A stretch of 5,177 bases of DNA, taken from Paenibacillaceae bacterium UBA6304 (GTDB taxonomy: Bacteria; Bacillota; Bacilli; Paenibacillales; Paenibacillaceae). Both the position numbers and the translations under genes were made by a program. The stretch lies in assembly GCA_002439285.1 (NCBI GenBank), contig DJTQ01000124.1:1-5177 (forward strand). The letters are read 5' to 3'. Of this stretch, positions 1 to 5,177 are shown in pieces (the first letter of the stretch is position 1; every line of letters starts with the position of its first letter). The notes below the pieces were generated by a model, which was not told the DNA's origin, searched no databases, and was given only the letters and a program-made list of their open reading frames with translations.

Positions 1-619
1 TGGCACGGCAGATGGCCTCCGCCGTCTCTTCGCCGTACTGCTTCACCCACTGGGCAACCAGCCATTCCGGATGGGAATGCTCCAAAGCAATCCGCTTCAC
101 CGGCGGCAAATTCTCCGGCAGCACCAACTCTACCTTCCTACGCAGCACATTTCGCAGCACCCCGTTCACCATTCCCGAAATTCCTTGATGTCCCCGGCGC
201 TTTGCGATATTCACCGCTTCATTAACCGCAGCGTGAGACGGAATCCGATCCAGGTAATACAACTGATAGAAGCTGAGTCTTAGCAAATTCCGGACCCATG
301 GCTGAAGCTTGGCTAGACCCTTAGCAATGAACGGCTCCAAAAAATAATCGATCGTATTCATCCGGGAAATAGTCCCGTAGACGAGCTCCGTTGCAAGTCC
401 TGCATCCGGGCCGGATAGACCCGATTTTTGGAGCGCCCCGTTCAGAAGCAGGTTGCTGTAGGCCCCTTCCTGCTCCACCGCCGTTAATACTTGAAGCGCT
501 GTATCCCGGGCTGACGCTCTAACGGATTTCGCCCGTGCATCACCGGATTTGGAGCTCCCTCCGCTTCCGGCACCACGGCCTTTCCCCTGTGGCTGGCCTG
601 GGCCTTTGCCCGCGCTCAT
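1..619 (-). CDS. rsmB: 16S rRNA (cytosine-967-C5)-methyltransferase RsmB, N-terminal part, cut by window edge
   Basis: The first 206 residues are present; the rest, including the SAM-dependent methyltransferase domain and its catalytic cysteines, lies outside the window. My translation shows a NusB-like RNA-binding domain at about residues 36-165, with family stretches ARDTALQVL (37-45), GAYSNLLLN (52-60), ELVYGTISR (78-86), PSHAAVNEAVNIAK (127-140) and GMVNGVLRNVLRRK (149-162), then HPEWLVAQW (183-191). In the family the enzyme methylates C967 of 16S rRNA in the cytoplasm during ribosome assembly. The ATG at 619-617 overlaps the fmt TGA as ATGA, implying translational coupling; the only upstream Shine-Dalgarno-like run (AAAGG, 632-636) is 12 nt away and weak. 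Residues 1-35 form a Gly/Ser/Lys-rich tail with no alternative start codon before the conserved domain. Identification is firm from the NusB-like domain and gene order, although the catalytic half is unseen. Confidence 0.93.
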   Translation of the reverse strand, partial: MSAGKGPGQPQGKGRGAGSGGSSKSGDARAKSVRASARDTALQVLTAVEQEGAYSNLLLNGALQKSGLSGPDAGLATELVYGTISRMNTIDYFLEPFIAKGLAKLQPWVRNLLRLSFYQLYYLDRIPSHAAVNEAVNIAKRRGHQGISGMVNGVLRNVLRRKVELVLPENLPPVKRIALEHSHPEWLVAQWVKQYGEETAEAICRA

Positions 620-1560
620 GACAAGACCGTACCTTTCTTCATCACGCCACCGCGGATAAATTCGGACGCATCCATCGCCTTCTTGCCTGCAGGCTGCACC
701 CGGGTCAGAAGCACGGACCCGTCACCCGTTTTAACTTCGATTCCGTCAGAGGACAGCTCCAGCACCGTACCGGGAGCTTGTCCGGATGAGGCCCCCTTCA
801 CGCTTTGCGAAGGATTGGCAACCGACCACACCTTAAACACTTCTCCGTCCCAAGTCGTAAATCCGCCCGAAAAAGGAACCAACCCCCGTACCCGGTTGAA
901 AATATCCCGCGACGATGCGTTCCAATCGATCCGCTCATCTTCACGGGACAGATTGGGAGCGTAAGTGGATTCGGCATCATTCTGCGGAATCCGCTCCGCC
1001 TTTCCGTCCACAATAAGCGGAAGTTGCTCGATCAGTAGCTCGGCACCGGCGACGCTTAGCTTTTCAAAAATAGAGCCCGCCGTGTCCTCGTCTTCAATCG
1101 AAACGACCGATTTAGCGATCATGTCGCCCGTATCCAGGCCTTCGGCCATATACATCAGCGTGATACCGGTTTCCTGCTCCCCGTTAATAATCGAACGCTG
1201 AATCGGCGCTCCACCGCGGTATTTCGGCAGCAAAGAACCGTGGACGTTCAGGCATCCGTATTTCGGCAGATCAAGCACCGCCTTCGGTAAAATTTGTCCA
1301 TAAGCTGCCGTAACAATAAGATCGGGCTTCAACGCGGCCAACTCTTCGACCGCTTCCGGAGCACGCATACGTTGCGGCTGCAGCACCGGCAGACCATGTT
1401 TTAAGGCGGCCTCCTTCACCGGTGTCGGGGTGAGCACTTTTTTCCGCCCTTGGGGGCGGTCCGGCTGTGTCACGACTCCAACCACATGATATCCTTCCTT
1501 CAGCAAAGCCTCCAGCGAAGAAACCGCAAATGCCGGAGTTCCCATAAAAACGATATTCAC
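616..1560 (-). CDS. fmt: methionyl-tRNA formyltransferase
   Basis: This enzyme transfers a formyl group from 10-formyl-tetrahydrofolate to Met-tRNA(fMet) in the cytoplasm, making the initiator tRNA. The 314-residue product has the usual family length. It begins MNIVFMGTPAFAV and continues with QPDRPQGRKK (32-41), the formyltransferase core NVHGSLLPKYRGGAPIQ (105-121) and GLDTGDM (141-147). By alignment with E. coli Fmt the catalytic residues are Asn105, His107 and Asp143. The C-terminal tRNA-binding domain starts near residue 205 and includes PAGKKAMDASEFIRGG. I chose the GTG at 1560-1558: it gives the conserved N-terminus and has AAGGAG 10 nt upstream. A longer reading from the ATG at 1635 would add 25 non-family residues overlapping def. 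It follows def by 7 nt and overlaps rsmB by 4 nt. No key residue is missing. Confidence 0.97.
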   Translation of the reverse strand: MNIVFMGTPAFAVSSLEALLKEGYHVVGVVTQPDRPQGRKKVLTPTPVKEAALKHGLPVLQPQRMRAPEAVEELAALKPDLIVTAAYGQILPKAVLDLPKYGCLNVHGSLLPKYRGGAPIQRSIINGEQETGITLMYMAEGLDTGDMIAKSVVSIEDEDTAGSIFEKLSVAGAELLIEQLPLIVDGKAERIPQNDAESTYAPNLSREDERIDWNASSRDIFNRVRGLVPFSGGFTTWDGEVFKVWSVANPSQSVKGASSGQAPGTVLELSSDGIEVKTGDGSVLLTRVQPAGKKAMDASEFIRGGVMKKGTVLS

Positions 1561-1567
1561 GGAGAGA

Positions 1568-2050
1568 TCACTCCTTTTCTTCTTCCTCAGGGGGAATTTC
1601 ATATACATGTTCTGCGATGTCGGTATACAGTACACCGTTCAAATGGTCGATTTCATGCTGAAACGCTCTGGCAAGCAAATCGGATCCGGTATAAGTAACC
1701 TCGTTACCATTGCGGTCCAAACCTTTGACGGTGACCGTTTGCGCGCGGCGCACATCCCCGCGGTACCCCGGAATACTGAGGCAGCCCTCAGGACCGAATT
1801 GTTCTCCGTCCTTGGAGACGATTTCCGGATTGATCAACTCAATCAGCCCGTTGTCGTCACCGACATCAACCACGATTACCCGCTTAAGAATTCCAATTTG
1901 CGGTGCAGCTAGTCCGACACCTTCCGCCTCGTACATCGTATCAGCCATATCAGTCAAAAGTTTTTTCACATTTGGCGTGATTTTTTTTACTTCCTTCGCT
2001 ACCTGGTGCAGCACTTCATCGGGTTCCAATACTATAATTCTCAAGGCCAC
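1568..2050 (-). CDS. def: peptide deformylase
   Basis: Def is a metalloenzyme, typically Fe(II), that removes the N-formyl group from new polypeptides at the ribosome. All three family motifs are present: [10 protein letters not shown] (residues 44-53), EGCLSIPG (88-95) and HEIDHLNG (132-139). The expected metal ligands are Cys90, His132 and His136, with Glu133 as catalytic acid/base and Gln51 in the active site. The protein ends in an acidic tail (EEEEKE). I prefer the GTG at 2050-2048: it gives [14 protein letters not shown], the usual N-terminus, and 160 residues, the length of B. subtilis DefA. GGTGG sits 5 nt upstream. The ATG at 2062 adds only MVDI and has no well-placed ribosome binding site, but it cannot be excluded. 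Fmt, its functional partner, follows 7 nt downstream. A 400-nt gap separates def from priA, so it may have its own promoter. Confidence 0.96.
   Translation of the reverse strand: MALRIIVLEPDEVLHQVAKEVKKITPNVKKLLTDMADTMYEAEGVGLAAPQIGILKRVIVVDVGDDNGLIELINPEIVSKDGEQFGPEGCLSIPGYRGDVRRAQTVTVKGLDRNGNEVTYTGSDLLARAFQHEIDHLNGVLYTDIAEHVYEIPPEEEEKE
1571..1576 (-). promoter_or_regulatory. Shine-Dalgarno of fmt, inside the def 3' end
   Basis: AAGGAG on the minus strand lies 10 nt before the fmt GTG. It also forms the last two sense codons of def (Lys-Glu), directly before the def TGA. This supports the GTG start of fmt and suggests def and fmt are translated in a coupled manner. Confidence 0.8.
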
Positions 2051-2055
2051 AATAT

Positions 2056-2060
2056 CCACC
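2056..2060 (-). promoter_or_regulatory. candidate Shine-Dalgarno favouring the GTG start of def
   Basis: GGTGG on the minus strand lies 5 nt before the GTG at 2050. It overlaps the alternative ATG start at 2062-2060. Upstream of that ATG the only purine runs are GAAAG, directly abutting it, and GGA about 15 nt away. The spacing therefore favours the GTG, but the match to the consensus is partial. Confidence 0.45.
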
Positions 2061-2089
2061 ATCTTTCAAAAAGTTATTCCTATATCTTA

Positions 2090-2118
2090 TTTAGAAAAAC
2101 GTAATGGGGGTTCCTCAA
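2090..2118 (-). promoter_or_regulatory. candidate sigma-A promoter for def-fmt-rsmB
   Basis: On the minus strand TTGAGG (2113-2118) is followed after exactly 17 nt by TCTAAA (2090-2095). Each hexamer matches four of six consensus positions. It is about 40 nt upstream of the def start and would allow transcription separate from coaBC-priA. AT-rich DNA gives chance matches of this quality, so this is a proposal only. Confidence 0.35.
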
Positions 2119-2134
2119 CTAGCTCTAAATCGAG

Positions 2135-2146
2135 TTCGAATTCGAA
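2135..2146. repeat. 12-bp perfect palindrome, TTCGAATTCGAA
   Basis: TTCGAATTCGAA equals its own reverse complement and is two tandem TTCGAA units. It starts 17 nt upstream of the candidate -35 box of def and sits between that box and the palindrome array. It could be an operator for a dimeric regulator. I do not recognise it as a known consensus, and simple composition could also produce it. Confidence 0.55.
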
Positions 2147-2192
2147 TTACTTCTGTAAAAGTAACCCTCTGCTAACCTACCGCATCTCTTGT

Positions 2193-2210
2193 AATTGGAA
2201 ATATCCAATT
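2193..2210 (+). repeat. intergenic palindrome copy 1
   Basis: AATTGGA (2193-2199), spacer AATA, TCCAATT (2204-2210): a perfect 7-bp inverted repeat with a 4-nt asymmetric centre. It shares the 16-nt core ATTGGAAATATCCAAT exactly with copy 3. The outer pair is A:T here and C:G in copies 3 and 4. The centre is at 2201.5, 51 bp from copy 2. Confidence 0.85.
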
Positions 2211-2232
2211 AAAAAGCGCTCATTCTCCCTTA

Positions 2233-2247
2233 ATTCGATATTTGAAT
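2233..2247 (-). repeat. possible degenerate inverted copy next to copy 2
   Basis: ATTCGATATTTGAAT has arms ATTC/GAAT around GATATTT. It resembles an inverted, shortened form of the core ATTGGATATTTCCAAT and overlaps the first three bases of copy 2. The similarity is limited and could be chance in AT-rich DNA. Confidence 0.25.
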
Positions 2248-2260
2248 GGAAATATCCAAT
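2245..2260 (+). repeat. intergenic palindrome copy 2, with one broken pair
   Basis: AATGGA, spacer AATA, TCCAAT. It differs from the core by one base (T to A at the second position), which breaks one pair of the inverted repeat. The 18 nt at 2247-2264 are identical to 2309-2326 around copy 3. The centre is at 2252.5, 51 bp from copy 1 and 62 bp from copy 3. Confidence 0.8.
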
Positions 2261-2304
2261 GAAATATTAGAGATTTGCCCAAATCAAAGGTTTTACCGAT
2301 CATC

Positions 2305-2324
2305 TCATTGGAAATATCCAATGA
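2305..2324 (+). repeat. intergenic palindrome copy 3, longest stem
   Basis: TCATTGGA (2305-2312), spacer AATA (2313-2316), TCCAATGA (2317-2324): a perfect 8-bp inverted repeat, the longest of the four. No T-run follows it on either strand, so it does not look like an intrinsic terminator. The centre is at 2314.5, 51 bp from copy 4. Confidence 0.87.
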
Positions 2325-2356
2325 AAATCTCATTTAGAGTAATTAGCTGCTTTCCC

Positions 2357-2374
2357 CATTGGATATTTCCAATG
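2357..2374 (-). repeat. intergenic palindrome copy 4, inverted orientation
   Basis: CATTGGA (2357-2363), spacer TATT, TCCAATG (2368-2374): a perfect 7-bp inverted repeat. The asymmetric spacer is the reverse complement of that in copies 1-3, so this unit is flipped. Read on the minus strand its 16-nt core matches copies 1 and 3 exactly. The centre is at 2365.5. Confidence 0.85.
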
Positions 2375-2450
2375 AGCAAGCGCAAGACCCCTCACACACA
2401 ATGCCGGCCAATGAACCAAACTCGAGAGCCGAGCCTATCCGATCCAAGCC

Positions 2451-2463
2451 AACCAAACCAAAC
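2451..2463. repeat. short AACCA tandem run after priA
   Basis: Two AACCA units and a partial third lie directly after the priA stop; on the transcribed strand this reads as TTTGG/TTGG repeats that continue loosely into the gap. It is a low-complexity tract of about 13 nt. I infer no function. Confidence 0.5.
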
Positions 2464-5028
2464 CTACATCAACATCTGCGGATCCACGTCGATACTGATT
2501 TGCAGCGAAGCGTCGCGCAGGTTATCGAGCGTCGCGGCTGCGGTTTCCCGAACCAGCCGGACGGCGTCGAGCGGGCCGCGGTACTTCACCATGCATTGGA
2601 ACCGGTAGCGGTTCTTGATGCGAGGAATCGGCGATGCGACGGGTCCCAGGATATCGAGCGCCTCGGCCGCAAACCGGTCCAGGTTGCCATACCAGCCAAG
2701 TCGCTGAGCTTTGGCCCGTAAGTCTCCGGCAAAATTCTCCGCCATTCGCAGCAGTAGCGGCAGCTTTTCATGGGACAGCGTCACCAGAATCAAACGGCTA
2801 TATGGAGGATAATGCAGCGCTCTGCGGTGATTGAGCTCCTCCCGGACGAACGAGCCGTAATCATGCCCGCTGGCATGGATAATCGAATAGTGATCCGGCA
2901 TGTAGGTCTGAATAAATACTTCGCCGGGAAGCTGATGGCGCCCGGCACGTCCGGCCACCTGGGTGAGCAACTGGAACGTTTTCTCCGCGGAACGGAAATC
3001 CGGAAAATTCAACGCCGTGTCGGCCGCAATAACGCCGACCAGTGTCACATCGGGAAAATCCAGGCCTTTCGCAACCATTTGCGTTCCGAGCAGAACATCG
3101 CCTTTTTTATCCCGGAACGCCTGCAACAGTTTCTCGTGCGAGCCTTTTTCCGTCGTCGTGTCGACATCCATCCGGATGACCCGGATTCCGGGGAACAGCT
3201 TTGCCAATTCCCCCTCAACCCGCTGCGTACCGGTTCCGAAATAACGGATATGCTCGCTGCCGCACTCGGGGCAAACCGACGGAGCCGGAGCGGCATAGCC
3301 GCAGTAATGACAGCGCAGGTTGTTTGACTTTTGGTGGTAAGTTAGCGAAATATCGCATTCGGGACAGCCTGCCACATACCCGCAGGTCCGGCACATCACA
3401 AAGGTAGAATGTCCTCTGCGGTTCAGGAACAGCACGGTTTGCTCGCCCCGTTCCAGCCGGGCAGCGATACCTTCGTGCAGCGCCCGGCTGAACATCGAGC
3501 GATTACCGTCCCGCAGTTCCTCGCGCATATCTACGATATTTACGCCAGGCAAACGACTACCGGAAGGGCGCTGTTTCATTTCCAGAATCAGTGGGGCAAA
3601 GTTGTCGTCCGCCTGCGATCTGGCAGCATAATAGCTCTCGAGCGACGGGGTAGCCGAACCCAGAATCACGGCCGCCTTATGTTGACGTGCTCGGTATACC
3701 GCCACATCCCGAGCATGATATTTTGGCGTTTCCTCCTGCTTATAGGAAGTCTCGTGCTCTTCGTCCATCACGATCAGGCCTAAATCCGCGAACGGAGCAA
3801 ACACCGCGGACCTCGCACCGATCGCAACCTGCACCCGGCCTTCGCGAATTTTGCGCCATTCATCGTAACGCTCGCCGGTAGACAGGCGGCTATGCATAAC
3901 CGCTACTTTCCCGCCGAAGCGGCCTTTAAAACGTTCCACCATCTGCGGGGTCAACGAAATTTCCGGCACCAATACAATAGCCTGCCGCCCAAGCGAGATA
4001 CAACGTTCAATCGTCTGCAGGTAAACCTCCGTTTTACCGCTGCCGGTCACGCCATGCAGCAAAAACACGCCATAACGATGTTCATCCAAAGCCTCGGTTA
4101 CCTTCGCGTACACGACCTCCTGCTCCGCCGTCCGTTCCAGCGGATCGGTACCCTTGAAATGACGATTACGGTAAGGATCGCGGAATACTTCGACATCCTC
4201 GATAAACACAAAGCCTTTTTCGGCCAGCTTGCTTACCGTTCCGGCAGTTACCCGCAATGTAGACAGCACTTCTTGCAAAGATAACGGAACGCCAACCTCG
4301 AGCAGAAATTGCAATACTTCCTTCTGACGCTTGGCCTGGGCGCTAAAAGAATTCAGCGCTTCCTCCGCTTCTTCACCGCTCACCGCCGCCGACACGGTCT
4401 TCACTGTTTTTTTGCGAACTTTATCTTTAATCATTTGCGTTTCCGTTAGAATACCGCGCTGGATAAGACCTTTAAGTTCATCGGCACGCTCTGAAAAACG
4501 CTTGCTCAGATGGTCCATCGTCACCTGGCCTGCTGCCTTGACATAGGCAATGATCTCCTCTTCTTCCCCTGTAAGCAGCTCCGGTACAGCAAACAAACCC
4601 TCCGAAGAGGTCGCTTCAGTCTCGGAGCCGTCCTCGGCGTAAACATCCGGCCCGTTCTCATCTTCAACTACGGATATATAACGTTCCGCCTTGCCTTTCA
4701 GCGCGGCGGGAATCATCGCTTGCAGGGCTGAGATCATGCTGCAGGCATATTTCTGGCTCATCCACTCCGCCATTTTAACGAGATCTGGCGGCAGCGGCGG
4801 CATGAGATCCAGCAATTCCTGGATCGGCTTCATCCGCGCCGGATCCATCTCCGATTCGCGTTGCAGAGACAGAACAAAGCCCTGAACCGTTCTCCGTCCA
4901 AAAGGAACGCCAACCCGGCTCCCTACCTCAATCCATCCCCGCATCTCTTCCGGGATTAAATAGTCAAAAGGCCGGTCGGTCTCCCGGCTCGGCACATCAA
5001 CTATGACTTTGGCAACTTTGAACGTCAT
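2464..5028 (-). CDS. priA: primosomal protein N' (replication restart helicase PriA)
   Basis: PriA is a superfamily 2 3'-to-5' DNA helicase that recognises stalled forks and loads the primosome for replication restart. The N-terminal 3'-DNA-binding domain begins VAKVIVDVPSRETDRPFDYLIP (residues 5-26, with residues continuing the family pattern to about 105). Helicase motifs follow: Walker A GVTGSGKT (326-333), DEEH (422-425), GSATPS (457-462), GTQMVAKGLDF (648-658) and QVAGRAGR (690-697). Eight cysteines at 546, 549, 555, 558, 573, 576, 586 and 589 form the two zinc sites. The C-terminal domain carries LGPVASPIPRIKNRYRFQ. At 854 residues it is longer than B. subtilis PriA (about 805); an acidic linker at about 122-160 and a charged stretch at 200-238 account for some of this. 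The ATG overlaps the coaBC stop and has GGGAG 7 nt upstream. No helicase or zinc residue is missing. Confidence 0.98.
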   Translation of the reverse strand: MTFKVAKVIVDVPSRETDRPFDYLIPEEMRGWIEVGSRVGVPFGRRTVQGFVLSLQRESEMDPARMKPIQELLDLMPPLPPDLVKMAEWMSQKYACSMISALQAMIPAALKGKAERYISVVEDENGPDVYAEDGSETEATSSEGLFAVPELLTGEEEEIIAYVKAAGQVTMDHLSKRFSERADELKGLIQRGILTETQMIKDKVRKKTVKTVSAAVSGEEAEEALNSFSAQAKRQKEVLQFLLEVGVPLSLQEVLSTLRVTAGTVSKLAEKGFVFIEDVEVFRDPYRNRHFKGTDPLERTAEQEVVYAKVTEALDEHRYGVFLLHGVTGSGKTEVYLQTIERCISLGRQAIVLVPEISLTPQMVERFKGRFGGKVAVMHSRLSTGERYDEWRKIREGRVQVAIGARSAVFAPFADLGLIVMDEEHETSYKQEETPKYHARDVAVYRARQHKAAVILGSATPSLESYYAARSQADDNFAPLILEMKQRPSGSRLPGVNIVDMREELRDGNRSMFSRALHEGIAARLERGEQTVLFLNRRGHSTFVMCRTCGYVAGCPECDISLTYHQKSNNLRCHYCGYAAPAPSVCPECGSEHIRYFGTGTQRVEGELAKLFPGIRVIRMDVDTTTEKGSHEKLLQAFRDKKGDVLLGTQMVAKGLDFPDVTLVGVIAADTALNFPDFRSAEKTFQLLTQVAGRAGRHQLPGEVFIQTYMPDHYSIIHASGHDYGSFVREELNHRRALHYPPYSRLILVTLSHEKLPLLLRMAENFAGDLRAKAQRLGWYGNLDRFAAEALDILGPVASPIPRIKNRYRFQCMVKYRGPLDAVRLVRETAAATLDNLRDASLQISIDVDPQMLM

Positions 5029-5177
5029 TTGTCCGCTCCCGGCAAACGCGCCGCCGCCAGCTCCATAATCCGCAATCCCAATTCATCCTTGGATAAGAGC
5101 GGCAGAGATTCCACCAGACCGGCCATATCGTAAATATTTACCAGATTTGTGTCTGTGCCAAAGCCGGCGCCTTCCCG
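5025..5177 (-). CDS. coaBC: CoaBC (phosphopantothenoylcysteine synthetase/decarboxylase), C-terminal end only
   Basis: Only the last 50 residues are in the window; the gene enters from the right edge. The visible part, GAGFGTDTNLVNIYD followed by LPLLSKDELGLRIMEL, fits the end of the CoaB domain of bifunctional CoaBC. That domain joins 4'-phosphopantothenate to cysteine with CTP, and the CoaC half, outside the window, decarboxylates the product, both in coenzyme A synthesis in the cytoplasm. The TGA at 5027-5025 overlaps the priA ATG as ATGA. Position directly before priA is the standard Bacillales arrangement and strengthens the call. Whether the protein is the fused form cannot be seen here. 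Confidence 0.88.
   Translation of the reverse strand, partial: REGAGFGTDTNLVNIYDMAGLVESLPLLSKDELGLRIMELAAARLPGADK
5036..5040 (-). promoter_or_regulatory. Shine-Dalgarno of priA, inside coaBC
   Basis: GGGAG lies 7 nt before the priA ATG, within the last codons of coaBC (Pro-Gly-Ala-Asp). With the ATGA overlap it supports this start and points to coupled translation of coaBC and priA. Confidence 0.75.

Larger units (their letters stand above)
2051..2463. other. long intergenic region between priA and def with a palindrome array
   Basis: About 400 nt lies between the priA stop and the def start, in a cluster whose other junctions overlap or are 7 nt apart. The part from about 2063 to 2350 is visibly AT-rich compared with the genes. 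It contains four palindromic repeats, a 12-bp palindrome, a candidate def promoter and, just after priA, a short AACCA tandem run. I see no convincing protein-coding gene: reading frames crossing it have no family sequence and no good ribosome binding site. No GC-rich hairpin followed by a T-run, typical of an intrinsic terminator, was found after priA. Confidence 0.8.

Noticed and set aside
1561..1635. Longer fmt reading frame beginning at the ATG at 1635
   Set aside because: The added residues are not family sequence and overlap def; the GTG at 1560 has a proper Shine-Dalgarno and the conserved N-terminus.
2047..2062. Fifth palindrome copy at the def start (TGGATATT on the minus strand)
   Set aside because: Only half of the unit matches, the second arm is absent and the bases are explained as coding or ribosome-binding sequence.
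2123..2339. CTCTAAAT (2123-2130) and ATTTAGAG (2332-2339) as terminal inverted repeats of an inserted element
   Set aside because: Only 8 bp match, similarity ends at once outside it, and no target-site duplication is visible.
2305..2374. Palindromes 3 and 4 as a terminator after priA
   Set aside because: Stems are AT-rich and no T-run follows on either strand.
2193..2374. CRISPR array
   Set aside because: Units are 16-20 nt palindromes, one is inverted, spacers differ by length and share sequence, and no cas gene is present.
2408..2415. CCAATGAA as a further half-site of the array
   Set aside because: A single half-site 39 bp from copy 4 with no opposite arm; chance match is likely.
2421..2433. 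CTCG/CGAG hairpin as a priA terminator
   Set aside because: Only four base pairs and no proper T-run downstream.
2246..2721. Plus-strand open frames across the gap and the priA 3' end
   Set aside because: They are antisense to priA or run through palindromes, show no family sequence, and lack good ribosome binding sites.

Overview
The window is a five-gene housekeeping cluster, all on the minus strand. In transcription order (right to left) it holds the 3' end of coaBC, complete priA, complete def, complete fmt and the 5' two thirds or so of the N-terminal part of rsmB, which runs off the left edge. This order matches the conserved Bacillales cluster known from Bacillus subtilis (coaBC-priA-defA-fmt-rsmB). 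Protein wording such as the PriA N-terminus, the Def start [14 protein letters not shown] and Fmt MNIVFMGTPAF, together with fairly GC-rich coding DNA and GTG starts, suggests Paenibacillus or a close relative. The genus is an inference.

Layout: 5025-5177 is the coaBC C-terminus (coenzyme A synthesis), whose TGA overlaps the priA ATG. priA (2464-5028) encodes the replication-restart helicase. 2051-2463 is an unusually long, partly AT-rich gap. def (1568-2050) encodes peptide deformylase and fmt (616-1560) methionyl-tRNA formyltransferase, with 7 nt between them and the fmt Shine-Dalgarno inside the last def codons. rsmB (1-619) encodes the 16S rRNA m5C967 methyltransferase and overlaps the fmt stop by ATGA. 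Fmt adds the formyl group that Def removes after translation starts, so they form a functional pair. coaBC, priA and rsmB are linked by position rather than pathway.

The one non-routine region is the priA-def gap. It holds four copies of a short palindrome, ATTGGA-AATA-TCCAAT, at centre-to-centre spacings of 51, 62 and 51 bp. These are close to whole helical turns. Three copies point one way and one is inverted. Nearer def lie a separate 12-bp perfect palindrome and a plausible sigma-A promoter. The array could be an operator array, a cluster of a dispersed intergenic repeat, or RNA hairpins between two parts of the cluster. The sequence alone does not decide. I saw no tRNA, rRNA, CRISPR array, insertion sequence, phage gene or defence system.
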